64,000 bases of DNA from Magicicada septendecula (taxonomy: Eukaryota; Arthropoda; Insecta; Hemiptera; Cicadidae), in contig JAWRYS010001461.1 of the NCBI GenBank assembly GCA_034769895.1, positions 62,001 to 126,000 on the forward strand, in the 5' to 3' direction. Position 1 is the first letter of the stretch; every line of letters starts with the position of its first letter. Shown here piece by piece: positions 44,223 through 56,302 of the stretch. A model generated the notes under the pieces. It was not told the origin of the DNA. It saw nothing but the letters and a program-made list of their open reading frames with translations, and did not search any database. A program made the position numbers and the translations under genes.

Positions 44223-47200
44223 TGTCACGACACAAATAGCCAACCCCGTACCAGAGATAAAAAATATATTTATAATTGTAAAAAAAATACTTCTTATCAA
44301 ATGAACTGATGGATTTTAAATAAAAGTATAAGGAATATAACATGACAATACGACGACTTTAACCCAACCCAAGTGATTGAGACAAAAACATAAACATAAA
44401 GAAGGGAACCACGGAACATACTTAGTAAAATGTAGATATTTTAAAGTGATTGAGACAACAACCCAAACATAAAGAAGGGAACCACAAATAAACAACGAGA
44501 ATGAGGAAATAATAAACCTAAGCCACAAGGAAACAAGTTTATGGGTTTAAATGACCCCAAAAATGTCCAAAGAAACGGATGAAAGGACCTAATATATTAA
44601 ACGAACAAGGAAAATGAAGTAGGAGGGAGACGAGCAAAAGTGAAAACCAAGAATGGTTCACCAACACAAGTAAAATAGCACTCAACAAGAGCATTGAAAC
44701 CAAAACAAGGGTTATCAGGAGGAAGGAGAGATAACGGTTACTACCCATTAAAAAGCCAACCAGAAACCACAAATTAGAATTGTTATTAGTCAGTAAGTAT
44801 TAGTTATTAAGTATTAATTGTCATTAGGATTAAGTCATGAAAGAGAAATAAGTATGGGGTCACCCACTATCAAACCAACGATATAAACAGTGATATAGTG
44901 TAATAGTGTAGGTGTAAGAACCCCAAAGTGAAGTGTGACACCAGTGAAATTGTAATTAACAATAAGTGATTTACAAGTGAAGGTAAGGTAAAAGTTGGAA
45001 ATAAACAGTGCATAGATAACTGATAAATAAGTAGTATTAAGAGTGAACTATAGTATAAGGGATAGAAAAACACTAGAAGTGATAATGACTTTTTATTTAA
45101 AAAGATGTTCAATAGAGTTAAGTTAATTATAGCCAGTAGTAAGTAAAAAGGGAGGATTCCAGAATAGAATAAATTGAAGGTGTTACCCTGGAGGGAATAT
45201 AAAAATTGTTTAGAGATTGAGAAGTCAAAAAACTAACAAAGATACCTAATTTATAAAGGACTATTATTAATTTAATAACAAGTGATGTTGTTTATCACAA
45301 CACAGATAATATTTGTTATAAACTAAAAAATTAGCAAATAAGGACAAGTTAGGAGTGAGTGATGATATTTCTTAATCAAAACAATAACTCTAATAACTTA
45401 TAAAAAATTGTGTTCATGTTATTGTTATAAGAGGATATGGCTGAATGCAATGTGCAGTCCATAAATCTAATGTTACATTTTTAAGATTGAAATAAGGAGA
45501 GCAATATTGAATAATAAACGACACACCTACAGACTCAAAACACAATACAACTAATAAAAATAACAAAGTAAGCCCAATAGGCTGAACCAAAATGTGATTT
45601 GAACAAAATAAGTAAATTATTATAATGGCTACTTAGGCCTAGAAAAAACATAACTGTCAGAACCAAACAAACAAAGATTATAACAAATTGAATCAGAATT
45701 TAGAAAATCTGAGGTGAAGGAATCACCAAGGATAAATTGTAGATCATTTATAACACAAAATATTGTAATAGGCATTATTCTATAAAAAGAAATGTAATTA
45801 ACAAGCATTAACATAATTGTAAAAACTTAAAATCTGAAAATACCCAAGCTTGTGGGGTATCAAAATAATCTATGAACGAGAATAAATACTATAGTGACAA
45901 TATTTATTAACCAGGAAGGAAGATGGAGGAATAACAGTAATTAGAAGATATACGAAGGATTCGAAGTTTCGATAACAATACATCAACTCAAAATAAGCCT
46001 ATTCGGAAAATACCGTTACTATGGAAACAGCGGTTGTTGACAGAAAAATACCGTTAGAAATTAGTAGAGAGAAAAAAAGAAGTGAAGCGTCACCAAGCCA
46101 TACAGATGCAGAAGTTCGGAAGAAAGTTTTTTCAGTGTAAATCATGAAAATAATAGTATAAAGTTGCTGAAAACTAATCGTCAAAGAAGCAGATGACCAC
46201 TACAACCAATATTACAAGACCCAAGACCTGAATAAACGGAAATTATCCATAAATAGAACGTCCAAACACAAGACGAAAGGACGCCACAATTTAATGAAGC
46301 CCAAAATCCAAGAAAACTGATTTTATGCAGCCAATTCCTATCTCGAACCAACTACAAAGGCCTATACACGTCGAATTGTTAAGTACTATCCAATTATTTA
46401 TTTTCCACCAACCCTAATCACTTTAAATAATTTTGAAAGGTAAAATTACCACACTATAAAGATAGTATTTCTCTTTCATAGAGTATTTAAGCAAATTAAA
46501 ACATAATGAAACTTTGTTAACATAAAATAACCTAAGAATTGAACACGAACTTACAGAACACTTTTACAACACAACACAACAGATTGTAACAGCACACTTT
46601 ATATTTCTTGTACTCTTAGATTAAGGTAATTTGTATTTTTTATTGTAACCATTGTAGTTCTCTAACTCATAGTCAAAAGAATCCACGGATTTTCGAAACC
46701 AAAACTGTAATAAGCCTAACGTAAACAGACGCTAGGTTAAATGGTTTCTAAATTAATTCGCCGCCCTGAAAATAAGATCTCATGTAATCAAATGATAATT
46801 ATTTTGTTGTAATTGTAAATGTTTCCAGATATCACCATTAAAAAATATTCATTACAGGGAGTAACCATCATTATATAATTAACCATATCATTTCATAGGG
46901 AGTGCTATATAATAATTACTTGTATGGAAGAATAAATCGTAGCAGTAAGCTAGTTGCCAGTTATTCGTCAGAAGCGACGATTGAGACGGCTGTGCGAGCG
47001 GGAACGATTTGAATACACCAACCCGCTACGCTGATAACTTGTTCAAATACAGTTTTTAGTTGTTTTTGTAAAACGACTTGGCGCCACCCGGGATTATTAC
47101 ACCCCCTAAGAATAACAGGTAAGGTTACTGCCGTAATATACAGGTGATCAGAACTACGCTACGAACATCGCTAGCCACCAAAATTACTGTAACGACCCGG

Positions 47201-47282
47201 TGCGAGGCGAACGCACTAATCATCCAAAACACATTATTCTTATGTACACATTTTGCAGGTACGCTCAAAGCTTATAGTTACA
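44223..47282 (+). repeat. 5' LTR of element E (3060 bp)
   Basis: TGTCACGACACAAATAGCC … TATAGTTACA. Matches 50547-53593 with rare substitutions and one 14-bp indel near 46870. Contains a PBS-like unit TTGGCGCCACCCGGGATTAT (TGG at 47079) about 200 bp before its end. Confidence 0.95.
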
Positions 47283-47329
47283 GATTGGCGACCAACCGGT
47301 GAGGCTGTAAAAGAAGGCCCACGGCGGCT

Positions 47330-48883
47330 ATGAAGAGACATTTAATGTTTACCAGACAGGATAAAAAGAAAGAAATTGAAAGTGAAGGCCAGCCAGAAGA
47401 GATGGAAGAAATTGAAGAAATAATCGGGGAGTTAGTCGAAGAGGACGTTCAGGAAAACCAACCTGAGAATCCAGTTCAACCAGAACCGGAAGTGGAAGTA
47501 ATGATAGGGGACCAACCACTCAAACCAACGGAAGAAACGAAGTTAGATCACATGCTGAACTTCATGATGGAACAATTTGGACAATTGAATAAAAAATTGG
47601 AGTCAACCAACACAAAATTAGAGACAACCAACACAAAATTAGAGTCAACCAGCACAAAATTAGAGTCAACCAATACAAAATTAGAGTCACTGCAAGAGGG
47701 AAGGAAGCAAGATAGAGAAGAATTGAATAAACAATTGGAGTCAGACAAAGAAGAATTGAATAAAAAGTTGGACCAAAATAAGGAAGAATTGAAGAAGCAA
47801 TTCAAGGAGGACTTAGAGATCCTGAATAACAAAATGGAAAACAACCGAGAGGCGTTAGACAAGAAGAGTGAGGAGTTGAAGAAACAAATAAAAAAGGATC
47901 TTGAAGTGTTAAATGACAAGATGGAAAACAGCTGTGAAACACTCCTACAGCAAATGAAGGAGGATGGTGAGAAGAACAGAGAAGAATTAAGATTCATGCT
48001 AGTAGAGTTTCGTGAAGAAGTCAAACCGGCAAAAACGGGGATGAATAAGAGATGGGAAGAAACAAATTACCCAGTAAATCACCTTCAAGAAACTTTAGAT
48101 AGTGATTTCAACCAATTGAGTGAAACACTAGACAGCACTCCTGGAAGCATCAAAGAAACGTTGGATGAGAACATGGAACCAGGGAATCAGAAAATAACAC
48201 AGAAGGAGATGGAAATTGTAGAAGAAACAAATATATTGTTTTCTGAACATACAGATAACAATGACACCAAGAAAATCAAACACATAAAAACCAACCACAG
48301 AAGAGGAAGAAAGAAGAACCGAATAATTAAGAAAATTAAGAAAACAGAGGAATTAAGAAAGGTATATAAGAGGAAACTCATCAAAACACGAGAAGAAGTG
48401 GAGATGATGAAGAACGGACTGATCGATGTGTTTAATTTGCCCATTACCTACCAAAGCAAATTAATAAAGTACAAAGATTGTAGGAGGACTCTGAGGGAAA
48501 TTATAAAAGGAATTCAGAACCAAACAGCGGATGAAAATTTCAACAAATCAATACTTGGATGGAAGATGCCAGAAATAGAAATGACTGACAACAAAACAGA
48601 GTATAACAGATCAAGAAGGTCAATAAAATACTGGAGCACACCAGAAATGGAAATACCAAATAAAAAAGCAAGGATAATATTAATGAGAGATGCACAATTA
48701 ACTTCTCTGATTAATGGACAAAATAATCAAATGTTTGCGGTAAACATAAAGACTACAGAACATATGGTATTAGAGGAATTATGGTACAAGACGGAGGAGA
48801 CCTATTTCACCAGTAAGAAAACAGCTCTACACTCCAGAGTTATCCGAACCATAAGGGCAGAGGAACTGATGGACCATGGGTAA
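47330..48883 (+). CDS. Element E Gag-like coiled-coil protein, 517 residues
   Basis: Starts 47 bases after the LTR with ATG and runs 517 codons uninterrupted. Acidic N-terminal region (EEMEEIEEIIGELVEEDVQE), comparable to the acidic patch of A/B/F Gag. From about residue 86, five or so tandem 8-residue repeats of the form KLESTNTKLE, then a long Lys/Glu/Gln coiled coil (EELNKKLDQNKEELKKQFKE) to about residue 220. A basic segment (KTNHRRGRKKNRIIKKIKK, about 320-345) follows. The last 130 residues are of unknown type. I do not see the WW-containing capsid-like core of A and B clearly. It probably packages or assembles its own RNA, using pol from a partner. Intact frame and position support expression. 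Confidence 0.75.
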   Translation: MKRHLMFTRQDKKKEIESEGQPEEMEEIEEIIGELVEEDVQENQPENPVQPEPEVEVMIGDQPLKPTEETKLDHMLNFMMEQFGQLNKKLESTNTKLETTNTKLESTSTKLESTNTKLESLQEGRKQDREELNKQLESDKEELNKKLDQNKEELKKQFKEDLEILNNKMENNREALDKKSEELKKQIKKDLEVLNDKMENSCETLLQQMKEDGEKNREELRFMLVEFREEVKPAKTGMNKRWEETNYPVNHLQETLDSDFNQLSETLDSTPGSIKETLDENMEPGNQKITQKEMEIVEETNILFSEHTDNNDTKKIKHIKTNHRRGRKKNRIIKKIKKTEELRKVYKRKLIKTREEVEMMKNGLIDVFNLPITYQSKLIKYKDCRRTLREIIKGIQNQTADENFNKSILGWKMPEIEMTDNKTEYNRSRRSIKYWSTPEMEIPNKKARIILMRDAQLTSLINGQNNQMFAVNIKTTEHMVLEELWYKTEETYFTSKKTALHSRVIRTIRAEELMDHG

Positions 48884-50546
48884 ACTAAGTGAAGATACCA
48901 CAAACCAAGAAAAGGGACGGATCTTCAAATTACCAGACAAGCAACCCAATGGAATAGAAGAAAAAATGAAACTATAATAAACAAACTCTACTCCTTCATT
49001 AATGTCAAACAAAAAAGAAATTAACGATTATCCAGAATAAATGTCATCCATCAGACATTTGAAGGAGAAGAGGAGCAAGACAACAAAGAGTGTAATAAGA
49101 AAGAGAAGGCAATAATGAAGGAAAGAAAAGGAGAAGTCGACTTACAAAAATATAATTAACAAGGTCCAACATATAATAAATGAACCATATGTCATCACAA
49201 AGGACAATGGAAACAACACTTATGAGATAAGTAATATAACCACCAAAAAAGTAAAAGGAGTGTACAACCAAGCTTCCATAAAGAAGTTCTATGAAGAAAA
49301 CTAAATAACTGGAACACGATCATCCAGAATAAGTGTGACTATCATACACTTGAAGGAGAAGAGGTGAATAATAACGAAGTGTCGAACAAAAAGGAGAAGG
49401 CTATAATATGGAATGGAAATGATAATATAATAAATCCACAACCGTGAGAATTGAATTGATACCAAAATAAAATTATATATATAATAAAATGTACGGCCAT
49501 ATGTCATCACAAAGGACAAGTAACTGTAAATAAAATACAGATACCAAAATTTAAAAATTATGTGTACACAACTTGCAACAACAGATCGATGACTTATGAG
49601 GTCTAGAATAAAAAATATCAAAACAAAGGAATGAGATACATAAATTCCTACTAAGTGAAATCAACTTACAATATATTAAAAAGTTGATGTGTGAAGTATA
49701 TGAAATAATTAAACAAAATGTACCAAAATAGGAATACGCTACACAAATTCCTATAGTGTAAGAAAATTAACTTACAAAGAATTAATACAAACTGAAATAT
49801 ACAAAAATAAAATCAGACCAAACCTGATAAGATAAGTACATGAAATTATAATAATGAATCAAAGATATTTATCTGTAAAATAAAAAATCTAAACTGGTAC
49901 AAAGAAAGAGAGAAGTTATGTATGAATCAAATATACAAGCGATGGCTAAAGCAAAATATTGCTAATTAACTGAGAAAAGTATACCAATGTCTAAGATAAT
50001 TAAAATGATCACAATGAGAATTGAAAACCGAAAAATGAAAAGTTAATGATGAAATTAACATATAAATAAATAAAAAACAATCAATGTATGAGCAAATGAT
50101 AGTATATTGTTAAGGTACAGCGGAAGGAAGAATGAGTAAAAGGCCAAAGTGATCTAAAAATAAACCACAAGGTGGACAATCCCAAAATATATTATTAATG
50201 TAAGTCACAAGTTGACAAAAAAGGTATTTATGATTGACTGTTGAAAAGTCCAGCAATCAAATAAACTGAGCAGAGATGACGTGCCTCTGGTCTCAGAAAA
50301 ATGAGTAGTAATGGGAGAAACCAGCTACTAAAGTTAGGGAAAAAATTGTGTATAAGGGAGAACACACCAATGGAAATAAAAAGAAAAACAGATCCAAATA
50401 AAATGGAATGAATTCAGTAAGAAGAGAAATAAAGAATGGAGAAACGGCCAAGAAAGAAAAGGAAAAAGATTATGTATAACTGATAATTTCATAAAAAACT
50501 ATACTACTGTTTTATCAAAATGATCAATTTTAAAGGAGAGGCATTA
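48884..50546 (+). other. Element E non-coding internal region with integrase-tail remnant and partial tandem duplication
   Basis: 49158-49304 reads NNTYEISNITTKKVKGVYNQ and ends FYEEN-stop, the C-terminal tail of Gypsy integrase, with nothing of the enzyme before it. A segment around 49030-49210 is repeated in diverged form at about 49320-49520 (ccagaata, catttgaaggagaagagg, catatgtcatcacaaaggac occur in both). The rest is AT-rich with no open frame. Confidence 0.7.
50532..50546 (+). other. Polypurine tract of element E
   Basis: aaaggagaggcatta directly before the 3' LTR. Confidence 0.7.
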
Positions 50547-53500
50547 TGTCACGACACAAATAGCCAACCCCGTACCAGAGATAAAAAATATATTTATAAT
50601 TGTAAAAAAAATACTTCTTATCAAATGAACTGATGGATTTTAAATAAAAGTATAAGGAATATAACACGACAATACGACGACTTTAACCCAACCCAAGTGA
50701 TTGAGACAAAAACATAAACATAAAGAAGGGAACCACGGAACATACTTAGTAAAATGTAGATATTTTAAAGTGATTGAGACAACAACCCAAACATAAAGAA
50801 GGGAACCACAAATAAACAACGAGAATGAGGAAATAATAAACCTAAGCCACAAGGAAACAAGTTTATGGGTTTAAATGACCCCAAAAATGTCCAAAGAAAC
50901 GGATGAAAGGACCTAATATATTAAACGAACAAGGAAAATGAAGAAGGAGGGAGACGAGCAAAAGTGAAAACCAAGAATGGTTCACCAACACAAGTAAAAT
51001 AGCACTCAACAAGAGCATTGAAACCAAAACAAGGGTTATCAGGAGGAAGGAGAGATAATGGTTACTACCCATTAAAAAGGCAACCAGAAACCACAAATTA
51101 GAATTGTTATTAGTCAGTAAGTATTAGTTATTAAGTATTAATTGTCATTAGGATTAAGTCATGAAAGAGAAATAAGTATAGGGGTCACCCACTATCAAAC
51201 CAACGATATAAACAGTGATATAGTGTAATAGTGTAGGTGTAAGAACCCCAAAGTGAAGTGTGACACCAGTGAAATTGTAATTAACAATAAGTGATTTACA
51301 AGTGAAGGTAAGGTAAAAGTTGGAAATAAACAGTGCATAGATAACTGATAAATAAGTAGTATTAAGAGTGAACTATAGTATAAGGGATAGAAAAACACTA
51401 GAAGTGATAATGACTTTTTATTTAAAAAGATGTTCAATAGAGTTAAGTTAATTATAGCCAGTAGTAAGTAAAAAGGGAGGATTCCAGAATAGAATAAATT
51501 GAAGGTGTTACCCTGGAGGGAATATAAAAATTGTTTAGAGATTGAGAAGTCAAAAAACTAACAAAGATACCTAATTTATAAAGGACTATTATTAATTTAA
51601 TAACAAGTGATGTTGTTTATCACAACACAGATAATATTTGTTATAAACTAAAAAATTAGCAAATAAGGACAAGTTAGGAGTGAGTGATGATATTTCTTAA
51701 TCAAAACAATAACTCTAATAACTTATAAAAAATTGTGTTCATGTTATTGTTATAAGAGGATATGGCTGAATGCAATGTGCAGTCCATAAACCTAATGTTA
51801 TATTTTTAAGATTGAAATAAGGAGAGCAATATTGAATAATAAACGACACACCTACAGACTCAAAACACAATACAACTAATAAAAATAACAAAGTAAGCCC
51901 AATAGGCTGAACCAAAATGTGATTTGAACAAAATAAGTAAATTATTATAATGGCTACTTAGGCCTAGAAAAAACATAACTGTCAGAACCAAACAAACAAA
52001 GATTATAACAAATTGAATCAGAATTTAGAAAATCTGAGATGAAGGAATCACCAAGGATAAATTGTAGATCATTTATAACACAAAATATTGTAATAGGCAT
52101 TATTCTATAAAAAGAAATGTAATTAACAAGCATTAACATAATTGTAAAAACTTAAAATCTGAAAATACCCAAGCTTGTGGGGTATCAAAATAATCTATGA
52201 ACGAGAATAAATACTATAGTGACAATATTTATTAACCAGGAAGGAAGATGGAGGAATAACAGTAATTAGAAGATATACGAAGGATTCGAAGTTTCGATAA
52301 CAATACATCAACTCAAAATAAGCCTATTCGGAAAATACCGTTACTATGGAAACAGCGGTTGTTGACAGAAAAATACCGTTAGAAATTAGTAGAGAGAAAA
52401 AAAGAAGCGAAGCGTCACCAAGCCATACAGATGCAGAAGTTCGGAAGAAAGTTTTTTCAGTGTAAATCATGAAAATAATAGTATAAAGTTGCTGAAAACT
52501 AATCGTCAAAGAAGCAGATGACCACTACAACCAATATTACAAGACCCAAGACCTGAATAAACGGAAATTATCCATAAATAGAACGTCCAAACACAAGACG
52601 AAAGGACGCCACAATTTAATGAAGCCCAAAATCCAAGAAAACTGATTTTATGCAGCCAATTCCTATCTCGAACCAACTACAAAGGCCTATACACGTCGAA
52701 TTGTTAAGTACTATCCAATTATTTATTTTCCACCAACCCTAATCACTTTAAATAATTTTGAAAGGTAAAATTACCACACTATAAAGATAGTATTTCTCTT
52801 TCATAGAGTATTTAAGCAAATTAAAACATAATGAAACTTTGTTAACATAAAATAACCTAAGAATTGAACACGAACTTACAGAACACTTTTACAACACAAC
52901 ACAACAGATTGTAACAGCACACTTTATATTTCTTGTACTCTTAGATTAAGGTAATTTGTATTTTTTATTGTAACCATTGTAGTTCTCTAACTCATAGTCA
53001 AAAGAATCCACGGATTTTCGAAACCAAAACTGTAATAAGCCTAACATAAACAGACCCTAGGTTAAATGGTTTCTAAATTAATTCGCCGCCCTGAAAATAA
53101 GATCTCATGTAATCAAACGATAATTATTTTGTTGTAATTGTAAATGTTTCCAGATATCACCATTAAAAAATATTCATTACAGGGAGTAACCAGCGTTATC
53201 ATTTCATAGGGAGTGCTATATAATAATTACTTGTATGGAAGAATAAATCGTAGCAGTAAGCTAGTTGCCAGTTATTCGTCAGAAGCGACGATTGAGACTG
53301 CTGTGCGAGCGGGAACGATTTGAATACACCAACCCGCTACGCTGATAACTTGTTCAAATACAGTTTTTAGTTGTTTTTGTAAAACGACTTGGCGCCACCC
53401 GGGATTATTACACCCCCTAAGAATAACAGGTAAGGTTACTGCCGTAATATACAGGTGATCAGAACTACGCTACGAACATCGCTAGCCACCAAAATTACTG

Positions 53501-53593
53501 TAACGACCCGGTGCGAGGCGAACGCACTAATCATCCAAAACACATTATTCTTATGTACACATTTTGCAGGTACGCTCAAAGTGTATAGTTACA
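50547..53593 (+). repeat. 3' LTR of element E (3047 bp)
   Basis: Ends GTGTATAGTTACA, then (AT)n. Internal PBS-like unit at 53390. The small minus frames inside are identical in both LTRs and are not genes. Confidence 0.95.

Positions 53594-53596
<3 letters not shown>

Positions 53597-53645
<49 letters not shown>
53597..53645. repeat. (AT)n tract after element E
   Basis: About 48 bp of AT dinucleotides adjoining the 3' LTR. Confidence 0.95.
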
Positions 53646-53647
<2 letters not shown>

Positions 53648-53976
53648 GAAGTAGGTATTTTAATGTTGTTGTAGGAAGAACTTGATAATGGTTGCAAAAC
53701 CGAAAGGCCTCGTTCGAGGAAAAAGTGTATATATCAGGGAAGCAACAAAATTTGACAAAATTGTTAAAAATCTTTCATATGCTGCAAGACGTATATTTCA
53801 TGTGAACACCTATTATTTTTCAGATATATCTGTCAATCTATTCACTTTTTACCAGCTGTCTGAAATTTTCCTGTCATGCGTGCTTTTAAAATGCATGATG
53901 CACAAGCATCATGTTATGATTAATTCTCTGTTAAAAACGTTTTAACACCAATGGAAATCAAAACGAAATTGTAAAT
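53646..53976. other. Unassigned stretch before a mariner fragment
   Basis: An 87-codon plus frame (53682-53945) has no recognisable domain. Its last part may belong to the mariner leader; nothing else is supported. Confidence 0.35.
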
Positions 53977-54637
53977 GTGTTAGGAGATGCTGCGCCTTCC
54001 GGAACAATGGTAAGTGGGACACACACGAGTTTAAACATGGTCATACAAGCACTGAAGACTATCCCAGCAGTGGACATCCAAAAAATGCAACAAAAAATGG
54101 CATTATTGAAAAAATTTCATAACGGTGTTGGAAGACCGCAGATTGAGGAGTGGATGACATTGCTGAAATCATAGGCATGAGCGTGTGCATCATACTTTAA
54201 CTCAAGAACTTGGTGTGAAAAAGCGTTGTGCAAGATGGCTGCCGCATCTGGAGTTTTTGCATTTTTTGGATGTTCAATGCGGGGGGGGGTCATCTTCAAT
54301 GCTCGTACGACCACTTTTAAACTCAAGTGCCTACTTACAAACTGCTGGTTTTGAAGTCACAGCATCTCCTGAAACATTTACAATTTCGTTCTGAATTTCC
54401 GTTGATGCTAAACAATTTTTAACAAAGAATCACACCACAATGTTTGATTTTGTCCATATTTCAAAACACGCATGACACGCCAATTTTAAACAGCTTCTAA
54501 ACAATTAATAGATTGATAGATACATTTTGGAAATTAACAGGAGTTCACATAAAATATAAATCTTGCCGCACACAAAAAATTTTAGTTTTACCACTAAGCC
54601 ACAGTTGTCGCTCCACGAACTTTTCAACTGAGCCTCA
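53977..54637 (+). pseudogene. Mariner transposase fragment, N-terminal part, with right inverted repeat
   Basis: Scattered over three frames: GDAAPSGTMV (family: YGD.A.SR..V), a TSTEDYPSSGHPKNAT-like linker (family: G..S..D..RSGRP), a second helix-turn-helix, then TQELGVKKRCARWLPHL (family: LG..K.CARWVPH.L). No catalytic domain follows. The right end CGCTCCACGAACTTTTCAAC…CCTCA (54610-54637) resembles a mariner inverted repeat and is followed by TA. A different subfamily from the copy at 5948. Confidence 0.75.
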
Positions 54638-54732
54638 TACTATGAAAATTCGTACCACGTACACTAAATAACTTGTTGAAATGCAGATCAAAAATGCATT
54701 AATCATCACTGGAGGCAAAACAAAAGATAAAA

Positions 54733-54735
<3 letters not shown>

Positions 54736-54813
<78 letters not shown>

Positions 54814-54834
54814 CCCTACACACACACACACACA
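54736..54834. repeat. (CT)n microsatellite, about 74 bp, followed by a short (CA)n
   Basis: Uninterrupted CT run 54736-54809 and CA repeats 54817-54834. Frames across it in both directions are artefacts. Confidence 0.95.
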
Positions 54835-55202
54835 TGTGCATGCACGTGTGCATAAAAATTTCGACGAAACCGAAACATCGAAGCATGATAATGTTTTGTA
54901 AACAAAAGATTTCTAAACTGTGAGGAATAGAAAGTGTGGAAGCGTTATATTTTTTGATGACGCACTTTGTGGAATGACCCCCAGCCTAAAAACATTATCA
55001 TGTTAAAAGATTTAATAATAAATGAATTTTACAAATGATATTAACTGAATTCATTTAATGTAGTATGATAAACATTCAATAACTAGAAAACACTGCACAA
55101 ACTAAATTTTTTTAAATCAGCAATTCATCTAGAATTGAAATTGTATTACTTAAAAACAGTAAGAAAAAATATTAACTAAGTATTTAATAAAGTAAGATAG
55201 TA
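54835..55202. other. Unassigned intronic sequence
   Basis: Nothing recognised. Confidence 0.4.
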
Positions 55203-55776
55203 ACATGCCTGGACACTATGTATGGAGAAATAAAATATACTAACAATTTTAAATATCTTGGGGAAAACATATCCCGAAATGCTTCAGACAAAGAATTCTT
55301 TAAGATAAGGAAACTCAAATTAGCAAAGGCCTTTACTCTAACCTGGGAACTGTATGGAAAGAAAAACCTTTCCAGAAGTGCGAAAGTCCGCCATTATAGT
55401 GCTGTGATCAGGCCGGTGATCATGTATGGAGTGGAAACAATGTGCTTTCAAAATTTGGAACCTCTTCTTAAAATTTAACGCGAAGAATTCTTCGGAAAAT
55501 TTATGCCCCCAAGAAAACTGAATATAGGTACAGACATAGACCCAAAGAAGAGCTGTACAGGGATCTGGAAGATCTGGAAACGGCTTGCCAAAGGAAAAGA
55601 CTGAGATTCCTTGGATATATGTTTCGGATGGATTAGTACAGATTAAACAAAGAAATTTTCAAATTTATTTGCCAACTTTACAGTCTGAGGACATGATGAA
55701 ACTGGGTATCTCTTTGAATGACTGCGTGGATAGAAATGCATACAGAAACAACATTCTAAATCTTAAGGTTCTCTGA
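55203..55776 (+). pseudogene. Non-LTR retrotransposon (LINE) reverse transcriptase, C-terminal fragment
   Basis: NNFKYLGENISRN is the motif found just after the reverse transcriptase palm in LINEs (FKYLG..I). LSRSAKVRHYSAVIRPVIMY matches K.R.Y..V..P...Y. After a stop and frameshift near 55478, RRILRKIYAPKKTE and RLRFLGYMFRMD follow (family: ILRKI.GP…R…GH..RM). The 5' part, including endonuclease and catalytic YADD, is absent, as usual for 5'-truncated LINE copies. The clade was not determined. Confidence 0.75.
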
Positions 55777-56164
55777 GGTGAGAAGAAGATGAGAAAGATG
55801 TGGACAGCAGAAAAGAAGGTGGCACATAGTGTGGGCTGAGGGCCTTCTGACAGGAGAAGAAAAGGAAATGATATTCGCGTGGTCCATGGCCAGCCTGTTC
55901 ACATAAAAAAAGTAAGAATAGTAAAAATAATTTCTACAAATACTCAGCTTCCAAAAGTGCAACAAACTGCACATAGAAAAGCTGTTCTTTGTAAAATATG
56001 ATTTATGCTTTGTACAGAAACATAGTTTTTTTTAAAGAAAAGCAATGAAATCTTATTTATATTTTAGAATAATATTTTCCTGTTTTTAAGTGAGGTACCA
56101 CAACATGCAGCAACAACTTAGTGCTGACAAAGTGTTCTGCATGTCATCTAATGGCAGACGTTAC
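55777..56164. other. Unassigned intronic sequence
   Basis: Contains a purine-rich stretch after the LINE fragment, possibly its 3' untranslated part; otherwise nothing recognised. Confidence 0.35.
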
Positions 56165-56302
56165 CTGCATCATGTCATAAGATGATGTTGAATTTACACC
56201 TTGGAGTTTCGCCAAAGCGTCTAAACGAGCTCGTTCCCCTGCAATCTGTAACCTTTCTTCTACAATCTTGGTTTGTTCTTTCATCAGATCCTCTTGTAAC
56301 TC
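56165..56302 (-). CDS. Coiled-coil host gene, exon 3 of those visible
   Basis: 138 bp, 46 codons, preceded (minus) by TGCGTTAG and followed by GTAACG. Peptide starts ELQEDLMKEQTKIVEERLQI and ends NSTSSYDMMQ. Phase 0 at both ends, which fits exon 57199-57398 upstream and exon 3649-3825 downstream. Mostly coiled coil; the Ser/Asn patch at the end may be a break between helices. Confidence 0.75.

Larger units (their letters stand above)
44223..53593 (+). mobile_element. Element E: LTR retrotransposon with 3-kb LTRs, a gag-like gene and no pol
   Basis: 5' LTR 44223-47282, PBS TGGCGACCAACCGG from 47286, gag-like ORF 47330-48883, a remnant of the integrase tail 49158-49304, purine tract aaaggagagg at 50532-50541, 3' LTR 50547-53593. 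The internal region is only about 3.26 kb, with no protease, reverse transcriptase, RNase H or integrase core. LTRs are near-identical by eye, so it moved recently. This is the structure of a LARD-like non-autonomous element. Flanks are AT repeats; a target duplication cannot be told apart from them. Confidence 0.9.

Noticed and set aside
47548-48024. 158-codon minus frame
   Set aside because: Antisense shadow of the repeat-rich coiled-coil gene of element E.
54635-54923. Frames across the CT repeat in both directions
   Set aside because: Dinucleotide repeat translation (RE/SL repeats).
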